Shown: positions 1 through 5,979 of the stretch, piece by piece
Layout of the letters: each line of letters opens with the position of its first letter
Position numbering within the stretch: the stretch's first letter is position 1
Assembly (NCBI GenBank): GCA_905187655.1
Contig: CAJJIV010000056.1
Location: 1-5,989 of the forward strand
Direction: 5' to 3'
Source of the DNA: an uncultured Eubacteriales bacterium
Lineage (GTDB): Bacteria > Bacillota > Clostridia > Christensenellales > UBA1242
DNA length: 5,989 nucleotides
Notes under the pieces: model-generated
Database searches by the model: none
What the model was told of the DNA's origin: nothing
What the model saw: the letters and a program-made list of their open reading frames with translations, nothing else
Program-made: the position numbers and the translations under genes

Positions 1-44
1 CTGGGCGTGAAAAAATTTTTAAAAATGCAAATTTTACAATATTG

Positions 45-74
45 TTGACACCGTCGTTTGGTTTGTTATATAAT
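45..74 (+). promoter_or_regulatory. Sigma-A-type promoter of asnS
   Basis: A perfect -35 hexamer TTGACA (45-50) is followed by a perfect -10 hexamer TATAAT (69-74) with an 18-base spacer, one base longer than the optimum. Bases 1-44 upstream are mostly A/T tracts and could act as an UP element; I see no gene in them. Transcription should start near 81-83, giving an untranslated leader of only about 30 bases. That is too short for a T-box or other riboswitch, so asnS expression is probably constitutive or controlled at this promoter. Confidence 0.85.
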
Positions 75-81
75 ACTGAAA

Positions 82-99
82 TATAATAAATTTATTATA
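82..99. promoter_or_regulatory. 18-bp perfect A/T palindrome at the asnS transcription start
   Basis: TATAATAAATTTATTATA is a perfect inverted repeat with no spacer. It sits between the -10 box and the ribosome binding site, on or just after the expected start of transcription. The position would suit an operator for a dimeric repressor. Its first six bases also form another TATAAT, so it could instead supply a secondary -10. In such A/T-rich DNA it may also be chance; no known operator consensus was recognised. Confidence 0.35.
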
Positions 100-110
100 C
101 CGAGGGATGT

Positions 111-1499
111 ATGGATAGAATTTGTATTTGCGACCTTAATAAAAAATTTAATGAGCTTGATAATAGGAAAGTTAAGGTTTGCGGTTGGGCTAGAACTATT
201 AGAGATAGCAAGGCTATTGGATTTATTGAACTTAATGATGGTGCATTTAAAAGTGTGCAAGTAGTTTTGGAGCGAGAAAAACTTGACAACTATGATGAAC
301 TTGTTAAACAAACAACAGGTGCAAGTTTTGAAGTTATTGGAAAGGTTGTAGTTACTCCAAATGCAAAACAACCATATGAAATTAATGCAAGCAGTGTAAG
401 TGTGCTTGGAAAATGTGATAGTGATTATCCGCTTCAAAAGAAGGGACATAGTTTGGAGTTTATGCGTGGTATTGCTTATTTAAGACCAAGAAGCAATACT
501 TTTAATGCCGTGTTTAGAATAAGAAGCGAGGCTGCGTTTGCTATTCATAGTTTTTTTAATGAAAAGAATTTTGTGTATGTGCATACGCCAATAATTACTT
601 CAAGTGACTGTGAAGGTGCTGGAGATATGTTTCAAGTTACCACACTTGACCTTAATAACTTGCCAAAAACTGAAAGTGGCGAAGTTGATTATAGTCAGGA
701 CTTTTTTGGTAAAAAAGTTTCTTTAACAGTGTCTGGGCAACTTGATGAGGAATGTATTACACACGCATTTGGAAATACTTATACATTTGGGCCAACATTT
801 AGGGCGGAAAATTCTAACACCGCAAGACATGCTGCTGAGTTTTGGATGATGGAACCAGAAATGTGCTTTACCGACCTTAATGGTGTTATGGCAAACGAAG
901 AAGAAATGCTTAAGTACGTTATTAGGCATGTAATGAAAAAGTGTCCTGATGAGCTTGCATTTTTAAATAAATTTATTGATAATACTTTGCTTGACCGATT
1001 GAACAATGTTGTTAATAATGATTTTGCTGTGGTAACCTATACCGAAGCGATTGACATATTAACAAAGAGTGGGCAAAATTTTGAGTATCCTGTTAAGTGG
1101 GGTATTGACCTTCAAAGTGAGCATGAAAGATATATTACAGAAAAGGTTTATAATAAGCCGGTATTTTTAACAAATTACCCAAAAGATATTAAGGCTTTTT
1201 ATATGAGACTTAATGATGATAATAAAACAGTTGCTGCCGTTGACTTGCTTGTTCCTGGTGTTGGAGAACTTATGGGTGGAAGCCAGAGAGAAGAAAGGCT
1301 TGAAGTTTTGAAAAAAAGAATGAAAGAATGTGGCTTAAACGAAGAAGAGTATTATAAGTATATTAATCTTAGAAGATTTGGAACTAACAAGCATGGCGGT
1401 TATGGACTTGGATTTGAAAGACTTATTATGTATATAACTGGGATTTCTAATATACGAGATGTTGAACTTTACCCTAGAACGGTTGGAAATATTGATTAA
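111..1499 (+). CDS. asnS: Asparaginyl-tRNA synthetase (AsnRS), class IIb
   Basis: Cytoplasmic enzyme that charges tRNA(Asn) with asparagine using ATP. At 462 residues it has the full bacterial AsnRS length. Residues about 20-100 form the OB-fold anticodon-binding domain (KVKVCGWARTIRDSK, then IGFIELNDG). The class II catalytic core follows: motif 2 is FRAE at 230-233 with Arg231, leading into HAAEFWMMEPE (240-250); GELMGGSQREER (385-396) and motif 3 GGYGLGFERL (429-438, Arg437) complete the ATP site. The stretch TTLDLNNLPKTESG (177-190), followed by DYSQDFFGKK and SLTVSGQL, is the characteristic AsnRS insertion and argues against aspartyl-tRNA synthetase. The start is ATG 111, preceded by GAGG at 102-105 with 5 bases between. 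An overlapping ATG at 107 reads only three codons before TAG. The gene has its own promoter and terminator, so it is probably monocistronic. No active-site residue appears missing. Confidence 0.97.
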   Translation: MDRICICDLNKKFNELDNRKVKVCGWARTIRDSKAIGFIELNDGAFKSVQVVLEREKLDNYDELVKQTTGASFEVIGKVVVTPNAKQPYEINASSVSVLGKCDSDYPLQKKGHSLEFMRGIAYLRPRSNTFNAVFRIRSEAAFAIHSFFNEKNFVYVHTPIITSSDCEGAGDMFQVTTLDLNNLPKTESGEVDYSQDFFGKKVSLTVSGQLDEECITHAFGNTYTFGPTFRAENSNTARHAAEFWMMEPEMCFTDLNGVMANEEEMLKYVIRHVMKKCPDELAFLNKFIDNTLLDRLNNVVNNDFAVVTYTEAIDILTKSGQNFEYPVKWGIDLQSEHERYITEKVYNKPVFLTNYPKDIKAFYMRLNDDNKTVAAVDLLVPGVGELMGGSQREERLEVLKKRMKECGLNEEEYYKYINLRRFGTNKHGGYGLGFERLIMYITGISNIRDVELYPRTVGNID

Positions 1500-1509
1500 T
1501 TTATTCTTG

Positions 1510-1535
1510 GGCTTGCCATTGGGGCAAGCCTTTTT
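1510..1535 (+). terminator. Intrinsic terminator of asnS
   Basis: GGCTTGCC (1510-1517) pairs perfectly with GGCAAGCC (1523-1530) around a 5-base loop, and five T's follow directly (1531-1535). It begins 10 bases after the asnS stop codon. The upstream side lacks a matching A-run, so it works in the + direction only. This separates asnS transcription from the next gene. Confidence 0.93.
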
Positions 1536-1652
1536 GTTATTAACATATAACGATTTATATTGAAAAATAAGGATATTATTTAGAAAGGATAGATATATAA
1601 AATTATAAAAATATATTATTTTGTTTAATTTTGGTTTGCAAGGGTTATTTGT

Positions 1653-1681
1653 TTGACAATTATGCAATAATTTTATACAAT
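1653..1681 (+). promoter_or_regulatory. Sigma-A-type promoter of the EEP-like/hydrolase operon
   Basis: TTGACA (1653-1658) and TACAAT (1676-1681) are separated by the optimal 17 bases. Transcription would begin near 1688, leaving a leader of about 84 bases before ATG 1772. I see no strong hairpin or riboswitch in that leader. The stretch between the asnS terminator and this promoter (1536-1652) is very A/T-rich and shows no gene; it contains two copies of AAGGATA 16 bases apart (1569 and 1585) of unclear meaning. Confidence 0.8.
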
Positions 1682-1758
1682 GGTATTTATAAAATATCTT
1701 TAAAGTGTAAGTTCTTTTTTGCTGTTGGCCTTGACTTGTTTTCTTGCACTTTTGTTTT

Positions 1759-1762
1759 GGAG
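1759..1762 (+). promoter_or_regulatory. Ribosome binding site fixing the start of the EEP-like gene
   Basis: GGAG lies 9 bases before ATG 1772. The reading frame is open back to a TTG at 1631, but that codon has no Shine-Dalgarno sequence and lies upstream of the expected transcription start near 1688. ATG 1772 is therefore the better start. Confidence 0.75.
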
Positions 1763-1771
1763 TGTGTAATT

Positions 1772-3802
1772 ATGCCTAATTCAATTAGCAATGGTGTTGG
1801 TAATGGTGGCGCTAGGGGTATGGATGTCGCTAGTGTTATTAATGAGCTATCTAAACAAAACATTGAAGCAAAAAAACATCAACAAGAAACTGAAAGGCAA
1901 CAGCCAGCAGTAAAACTATCTAAAAAAGATAGTGGAATTAGTGGAGTATCTAAAAACTTTAAGGCTGAGAAGCGTGAAGTTAAGGAAAATGAAAATGTTG
2001 GTATAGACATTAGAGATAAAAAAGCACTTGATCTTGGAAGTAAAGGTTCTAACGTTGGGAAGACAGTGGCAGGTGGTGCTCCAACTGGTAACACAAGTGC
2101 CTTTGACCGTCGTGGTGGCGGAGAAATGGGTGTAAGAACTAGTGTTAATATTAATGATAACCGCAGTCACGGACCTAAAGATGTTTCTTTAGTGCGTGGT
2201 GGCGGAGAAATGGGTGTTCGTGGCTCGGTTGATGTTAAAATGCAAAGGACCGAAGCAACCACTAGTGCTTTTAATAGACAAGGTGGCGGAGAAATGGGTG
2301 TAAGACACTCTACTTCGGTTGGATATAACAGGGCATCTAGTGGAATAAGCGAATCTGCTTATGGTGTTCGTGGTGGCGGTGAACAAGTTGTTAGAGGTAA
2401 TGCTGAAGTGCACAAAACGGCAATTACGAGTGCTACTATGAATTCGGGCGGATATGGAACAAGTGGTGGCGGAGAAAGTGCAAGGCTTGGAGCAAATGCA
2501 AATTCTGCATCGCTTGGACTTGGCGCTATTAGTAATCGTGGTGCACAAGGATTTGGATATTCTTCAGTTAATTCTATTGTTAATGCCAAAGAAACTAATG
2601 GGTATAATTCCGATTCAGTTAAAAATGCCAATCGCAGTTTAAGAAGAATTAAATTTGGCAGAGAGTATGATGAAACGGGTGAAGAAATTAAGCAGGTTGG
2701 GAATAGGCCACTTTGGGCTAAATTTTTAATTGGTATTTCAGTTACTCTTGCTGTTATTCTTCTTGTTTTGTTTAGTTACGTTGGTTATTTGCAACTTGGT
2801 TATAAAAGAATTTATGATTATAGGTATATTGAAGCCTGTGACAATAAAAACACCGTTGTTAGTGTTGGTTCTGAGCTTAATTGCATAACATATAATTTGA
2901 ACTATGGGGTTATGGACGCAAGGTTTTCACAAAGTTCTTATGGTGGAAGGTCTACCAGAGCAACAAGTAAAGATATGGTTAATGGAAACATTACTGGTGC
3001 AACCGCTTTAGTTACCGAAGGTCCGCAATATAATGCGGACTTTTACTTTTTTCAGGAAATTGATGAAAAAAGCACCAGGTCTTTTAATGTTAACCAAAGA
3101 GAAGTTCTTGATACTGCCATGAGTAATTATGGAAAAATGTATGCTGATACACTTACATCTAATTATGTCTTTTCGCCCATTACTGACCCGCTTGGTAATA
3201 CGCTTGCAGGCATGGCAATGTACTCCAAGTATAAGGTTAACTATTCTATTAGACGGTCAATGCCTTCTAATAATGGGTTTATTAGTAAATATAGTTCTAA
3301 TGATAATTGTATTATTGTTTCAAAGTTGCCAACAAGTCTTCCTGGAAAATATTTGGTTTTAATTAATTTTTGTTTAGATTTTAAGGAAAATAGCAAAATA
3401 AAAGAAGAGTGTTTAAGTTTTGTTTATGACATTATGAAGACAGAATACGTTGATAATGGCAACTATGTTATTGTTGGTGGCAGTTTTGGATATCTTTTAG
3501 ATGAACGTTGTGCTTTTAATGCAAGCACTCCTAGTTGGTGCGATGTTTTGCCGGCAAACTTTAATGAGGAGAGTTTGGCACAAATTGGATACTCTGTTAA
3601 TTGGCAGAAATCATCGCTATCTTCTAAAATTGGAACGTTTAGAGATTATTCTAGAAAATATGTTGCAGGGACATCGTTTGAAGGGGTAAGTGATGGGTTT
3701 ATTGTAAGCGGAAATGTTGAAGTTACTGGAGTTAGGACAATTTCTAGTGAGTATCAATATTCTGCCCACAATCCTGTTGAACTTAAGTTTGTTTTAAACT
3801 AA
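1772..3802 (+). CDS. Membrane-anchored EEP-fold protein with repetitive Gly-rich N-terminus, active site degenerate
   Basis: A 676-residue protein in three parts. Residues 1-313 are hydrophilic, rich in Gly, Ser and Asn, and contain five GGGE-type repeats (115-238); a polar, possibly helical stretch spans about 18-45. One hydrophobic helix lies at about 315-336. Basic residues are concentrated before it (Arg291, Arg292, Lys294, Arg312, Lys317), predicting N-terminus inside and C-terminus outside. Residues about 365-676 resemble the endonuclease/exonuclease/phosphatase superfamily (DNase I/sphingomyelinase fold): TYNLNYG with Asn375, FFQEID with Glu429, GMAMYSKYKV (480-489), SDGFIVS (640-646) and SAHNPVELKF (664-673). 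Established members carry NxHL, GDFN and SDH; here these read NFCL (Cys534), GSFG (Ser571, Gly573) and SAH (Ala665, His666). I infer that ordinary metal-dependent phosphodiester cleavage is lost or much reduced. Seven cysteines lie in the outer domain. It is the first gene of an operon with the hydrolase 32 bases downstream. Substrate or partner is unknown. Confidence 0.75.
   Translation: MPNSISNGVGNGGARGMDVASVINELSKQNIEAKKHQQETERQQPAVKLSKKDSGISGVSKNFKAEKREVKENENVGIDIRDKKALDLGSKGSNVGKTVAGGAPTGNTSAFDRRGGGEMGVRTSVNINDNRSHGPKDVSLVRGGGEMGVRGSVDVKMQRTEATTSAFNRQGGGEMGVRHSTSVGYNRASSGISESAYGVRGGGEQVVRGNAEVHKTAITSATMNSGGYGTSGGGESARLGANANSASLGLGAISNRGAQGFGYSSVNSIVNAKETNGYNSDSVKNANRSLRRIKFGREYDETGEEIKQVGNRPLWAKFLIGISVTLAVILLVLFSYVGYLQLGYKRIYDYRYIEACDNKNTVVSVGSELNCITYNLNYGVMDARFSQSSYGGRSTRATSKDMVNGNITGATALVTEGPQYNADFYFFQEIDEKSTRSFNVNQREVLDTAMSNYGKMYADTLTSNYVFSPITDPLGNTLAGMAMYSKYKVNYSIRRSMPSNNGFISKYSSNDNCIIVSKLPTSLPGKYLVLINFCLDFKENSKIKEECLSFVYDIMKTEYVDNGNYVIVGGSFGYLLDERCAFNASTPSWCDVLPANFNEESLAQIGYSVNWQKSSLSSKIGTFRDYSRKYVAGTSFEGVSDGFIVSGNVEVTGVRTISSEYQYSAHNPVELKFVLN
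2114..2485 (+). repeat. Five spaced GGGE-motif coding repeats
   Basis: Within the EEP-like gene, GGGEMGVR occurs at residues 115-122, 143-150 and 171-178. GGGEQVVR follows at 201-208 and GGGESAR at 232-238. Unit starts are 28, 28, 30 and 31 residues apart (84, 84, 90 and 93 bases). Sequence around the motif is also shared: TSAF occurs before units 1 and 3, and a Ser/Ala-Val-type strand follows several units. The core codons are nearly fixed as GGT GGC GGA GAA (GGT GGC GGT GAA in unit 4). Fidelity falls from the first three units to the last two, as expected for an ageing tandem duplication. Confidence 0.88.
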
Positions 3803-3813
3803 TTTTAAACTAA
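3792..3813 (+). repeat. 11-bp tandem duplication spanning the stop codon
   Basis: TTTTAAACTAA occurs twice back to back, at 3792-3802 and 3803-3813. The first copy contains the last codons and TAA stop of the EEP-like gene; the second lies wholly in the gap before the hydrolase. It looks like a slippage duplication that lengthened the intergenic gap without changing either protein. Confidence 0.85.
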
Positions 3814-3834
3814 TGAAGAAATTGGAGATAAAAT

Positions 3835-4752
3835 ATGAAAAATATTGTTGTAGTAGGCCATATGGGCAGAAAATTAAACGCAGTTATTTATGATAACATA
3901 ACAAAACCCAAAGGAGTTGTTGCAATTGTTCATGGTATGCAAGAGCATTGTAAACGGTATAAAAACTTTGCTGAATTTTTAGAGAAAAATGGATACATTG
4001 TTTTTACTATGGACCTAAGAGGGCATGGCAAGAACATTATTGAAGATACACCTGGTTATGACAAGGGTGATATATTTTTAAATATTGTTGAAGACTATAA
4101 AATTATTTTGACTGATTTTAGAAAAAAATTTCCTAAACTGCCTATTATTGTTATAGGACATTCTTATGGTAGTTTTATTACTCAAAGACTTTTGGTGGAA
4201 GCCGATAATATTGTAGACAAATTTGTTATTTGTGGTTCTACTTATTGTAACAATATTGAATTTAAGATGGGCAAGGTTCTTGCAAAACTAATTTGTACCT
4301 TTAAGGGAGAAAAAGCAACAGCAAAAATGATTGAAAAAATGAGTTTTGATGCTTATTCTAGGGCTTTTAAGGAAGAAGGTGGAAACTGGTTAACGCGAGA
4401 TAGTGTAGTATGGGATAATTATGTTAAAGATGAATTTTGCGGACAACCATTTCCTGCAAGTTTTTATCTATCGCTTTTTACTAATGCACCAAAAAACTAC
4501 CAAAATCTTGCTGTGGTAGATGAAAGCACTCCTATATTATTAATTGCGGGCAAGTGTGACCCGTTAAGCAAGGGTGGGCGATTGGTTAAAAAGCTTTACT
4601 CGGTATATAAAAAGCACTGGTTGAATGTTGACATTAAATTGTACGAAGGCGGACGTCACGAACTTTTGAACGAGATTAATAAAGAAGAGGTTTATGATGA
4701 TATACTAAACTTTATTAATGCTAAAAATAAAGTGGCAAAAAATCGCAAATAG
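3835..4752 (+). CDS. Alpha/beta hydrolase, monoacylglycerol lipase/lysophospholipase type
   Basis: A 305-residue serine hydrolase of the Hydrolase_4 (serine aminopeptidase S33-like) group, whose members mostly cleave esters of monoacylglycerols or lysophospholipids. The oxyanion region is HGMQEH (33-38), followed by RY and then the family-typical DLRGHGKN (60-67). The nucleophile elbow is GHSYG (108-112) with Ser110. The acid is Asp242 in GKCDP and the base is His275 in GGRHELLNE, so the catalytic triad is complete. Residues about 140-220 fit the variable lid that sets substrate choice. There is no signal peptide or membrane helix, so it should be cytoplasmic. GGAG at 3824-3827 sits 7 bases before ATG 3835. 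The 32-base gap after the EEP-like gene holds no terminator or convincing promoter, so the two are probably co-transcribed. The exact substrate cannot be read from sequence; peptidase or other esterase activity remains possible. Confidence 0.88.
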   Translation: MKNIVVVGHMGRKLNAVIYDNITKPKGVVAIVHGMQEHCKRYKNFAEFLEKNGYIVFTMDLRGHGKNIIEDTPGYDKGDIFLNIVEDYKIILTDFRKKFPKLPIIVIGHSYGSFITQRLLVEADNIVDKFVICGSTYCNNIEFKMGKVLAKLICTFKGEKATAKMIEKMSFDAYSRAFKEEGGNWLTRDSVVWDNYVKDEFCGQPFPASFYLSLFTNAPKNYQNLAVVDESTPILLIAGKCDPLSKGGRLVKKLYSVYKKHWLNVDIKLYEGGRHELLNEINKEEVYDDILNFINAKNKVAKNRK

Positions 4753-4757
4753 ATTTT

Positions 4758-4794
4758 AAGGCTAAACCATTTTTAATTTTGGTTTAGTCTTTTT
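4758..4794 (+). terminator. Intrinsic terminator of the EEP-like/hydrolase operon
   Basis: GGCTAAACCA (4760-4769) pairs with TGGTTTAGTC (4780-4789) as a 10-bp stem with one G-U pair and a 10-base loop. Two A-T pairs extend its base, and T's run through 4790-4794. It starts just after the hydrolase stop codon. Confidence 0.88.
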
Positions 4795-4851
4795 ATTTGC
4801 TGTTTTTTGTTTTATACCTTTGGCAAATATTTAATTTAACTAACATTTGTT

Positions 4852-4890
4852 GCAAAAAAATCTAAAATTTGCAGATTTTTGCTTTTTTTT
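4852..4890 (+). terminator. Possible A/T-rich backup terminator
   Basis: GCAAAAAAATCT (4852-4863) can pair with AGATTTTTGC (4873-4882) if two A's bulge out, and eight T's follow (4883-4890). The shape is that of a weak intrinsic terminator and would block readthrough before the next promoter. The stem is mostly A-U, so it may be only a by-product of homopolymer runs. The rest of 4795-4909 is A/T-rich with no gene seen. Confidence 0.35.
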
Positions 4891-4909
4891 AAAATGCGTT
4901 TTATTTGTT

Positions 4910-4937
4910 TTGAAAACAGCGATAATTATTATATAAT
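4910..4937 (+). promoter_or_regulatory. Sigma-A-type promoter of the secreted-protein gene
   Basis: TTGAAA (4910-4915) and a perfect TATAAT (4932-4937) are 16 bases apart. Transcription should start near 4944, about 25 bases before ATG 4969. This also excludes any upstream extension of the following gene. Confidence 0.75.
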
Positions 4938-4952
4938 TAAACAAGAAATTTT

Positions 4953-4958
4953 AAGGGG
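4953..4958 (+). promoter_or_regulatory. Ribosome binding site fixing the start of the secreted-protein gene
   Basis: AAGGGG ends 10 bases before ATG 4969. The frame stays open upstream to 4879, but that region precedes the promoter and the T-run at 4883-4890. The two TTG codons at 4961 and 4964 are out of frame. Confidence 0.7.
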
Positions 4959-4968
4959 AATTGTTGCA

Positions 4969-5853
4969 ATGAAAGCGCATGTTGACTTGCATAAATGGCA
5001 TAGGCTTAGAAAAAAACTGATCGTTTCAATAATCTGTGTGCTTGGCTGTCTTTCTGTTATGGCAGTCGGTGTTTATGCATCTACAACAAGCCAATTTAAA
5101 GTTTCGGTGGCAAATGATGTTGATATTAAAATTGCAAATGTAGATGGCACAATTTCAGTTAGGCGTAATGGTGGAATTTATTCTGATTATAGGAAACTGC
5201 CTGGTGGCACAAGCGACCCAAGGTATAGCGACTGGAAGAGTGATGAAGAAACTTATTATAATGGATTGGCTCTTAGGTCGGCGGATACTGGTGTGTTTAA
5301 TAAGGCAAGGGGTAACTATGTTGAAATTTATAATTACCAAATGACTGCCACGACCGAAAATCCTAAATATAATCGTCTTGTTAACGAGCATCTTGATATT
5401 AATTATAAGTATCCTAAAATTGAATATGTTTTTAAATACGAAATGAATGTGCGTGAAGGTGTAGATTTTCCAACAAAAATAACTTTGTCTTATGATGATT
5501 TTGCCAATATTGGAACAAAAACAGTTGATGACACAACAACAGAGTATCAATTGAAGGTAAGTTACCAATACTTTATTCCATCATACACACTTGCAGAAGA
5601 TGGAGTAACAGAAGTTTGGGCAGGCGAACCTGAAGATTGGGATAGTGAAGAGAATGTGAATGTATTCCCTAAGTACGACAGTGGCAATAGTTCTACAATT
5701 GTTACTGTTACGTCTAGTAATCCAATAATTTACATTAGGTGTTATATTGAATATAACACTGAATATTTTGGTTCTTCTGCAAACGAAGGAGTAACACTTT
5801 TTGATAGTTTTTGGAATTTTACTTTAAGCTTTTATGGTGACCAAGTAAGTTAA
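4969..5853 (+). CDS. Secreted or membrane-anchored protein of unknown function, possible SipW-type signal peptide
   Basis: A 294-residue protein I do not recognise as a named family. The first 16 residues are basic (KWHRLRKK at 9-16). A hydrophobic stretch at about 17-37 (LIVSIICVLGCLSVMAVGVYA) follows, with a plausible signal peptidase I site after VYA (37). The segment GVYASTTSQFKVSVAND (34-50) resembles in layout the signal and first strand of TasA/camelysin-type proteins that use SipW-like peptidases; this is a loose resemblance, and no sipW or tasA gene is visible nearby. The remainder is acidic, rich in Tyr, Asp, Asn and Thr, and alternates polar and hydrophobic residues as expected for beta-strands (VFKYEMNV, TIVTVTS, IIYIRCYIEY). 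It has a single cysteine outside the hydrophobic segment (Cys258), no LPXTG motif and no C-terminal membrane helix. The gene has its own promoter and is probably monocistronic. Surface or matrix structural protein is a guess; a simple N-terminal membrane anchor is the alternative. Confidence 0.7.
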   Translation: MKAHVDLHKWHRLRKKLIVSIICVLGCLSVMAVGVYASTTSQFKVSVANDVDIKIANVDGTISVRRNGGIYSDYRKLPGGTSDPRYSDWKSDEETYYNGLALRSADTGVFNKARGNYVEIYNYQMTATTENPKYNRLVNEHLDINYKYPKIEYVFKYEMNVREGVDFPTKITLSYDDFANIGTKTVDDTTTEYQLKVSYQYFIPSYTLAEDGVTEVWAGEPEDWDSEENVNVFPKYDSGNSSTIVTVTSSNPIIYIRCYIEYNTEYFGSSANEGVTLFDSFWNFTLSFYGDQVS

Positions 5854-5884
5854 GTTTGGGGTAATTGAATTGTAGTTTAAATTT

Positions 5885-5915
5885 TGTCAATTGCAAATTT
5901 GCAGTTGACATTTTT
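5885..5915 (+). terminator. Palindrome plus T-run, probable terminator of the secreted-protein gene
   Basis: A 26-base inverted repeat runs from 5885 to 5910. Its halves (TGTCAATTGCAAA and TTTGCAGTTGACA) match at 12 of 13 pairs, and the remaining pair is G-U in RNA. Five T's follow (5911-5915). Placement 31 bases after the stop codon suits a terminator. The outer arms also read TTGACA on both strands, so an operator or -35 element is an alternative. Confidence 0.5.
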
Positions 5916-5973
5916 AATTTTGATGTTGCTTATTTAATTTTTGTACAAATAAAGGTAGGCTTGCTTGTTTGAT

Positions 5974-5979
5974 TGACAT
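5974..5979 (+). promoter_or_regulatory. Possible -35 element of a gene beyond the right edge
   Basis: A perfect TTGACA lies 10 bases from the end. Its -10 box would fall at about 5996-6002, outside the window, so it cannot be tested here. The stretch 5916-5973 contains no gene that I can see. Confidence 0.3.

Noticed and set aside
107..118. A three-codon reading frame (ATG TAT GGA TAG) overlapping the asnS start.
   Set aside because: It has no spacing from the GAGGG sequence, so it could hardly initiate, and there is no sign of attenuation around it.
66..449. A 127-codon open frame on the - strand overlapping the start of asnS.
   Set aside because: It is a shadow of the certain asnS coding region, with low-complexity Asn/Ile/Phe-rich translation and no promoter or ribosome binding site. 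Similar - strand frames elsewhere were rejected for the same reason.
1569..1591. Two AAGGATA copies resembling ribosome binding sites in the asnS-EEP intergenic region.
   Set aside because: No start codon follows at usable spacing and any frame is closed quickly, so no small gene is supported.
1631..1771. A 47-residue N-terminal extension of the EEP-like protein from TTG 1631, including a hydrophobic stretch that mimics a signal sequence.
   Set aside because: It lacks a ribosome binding site and lies partly upstream of a strong promoter (1653-1681) whose transcript begins near 1688. ATG 1772 has GGAG at good spacing.
3777..3805. A promoter-like TTGAAC-17-TAATTT just before the hydrolase.
   Set aside because: Both boxes are weak and the second falls in the 11-bp tandem repeat. 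Co-transcription from 1653 explains expression without it.
4879..4968. A 30-residue extension of the secreted protein from an upstream TTG at 4879.
   Set aside because: It spans the T-run and the promoter at 4910-4937, and would put a non-signal stretch before a clear basic-hydrophobic leader starting at ATG 4969.
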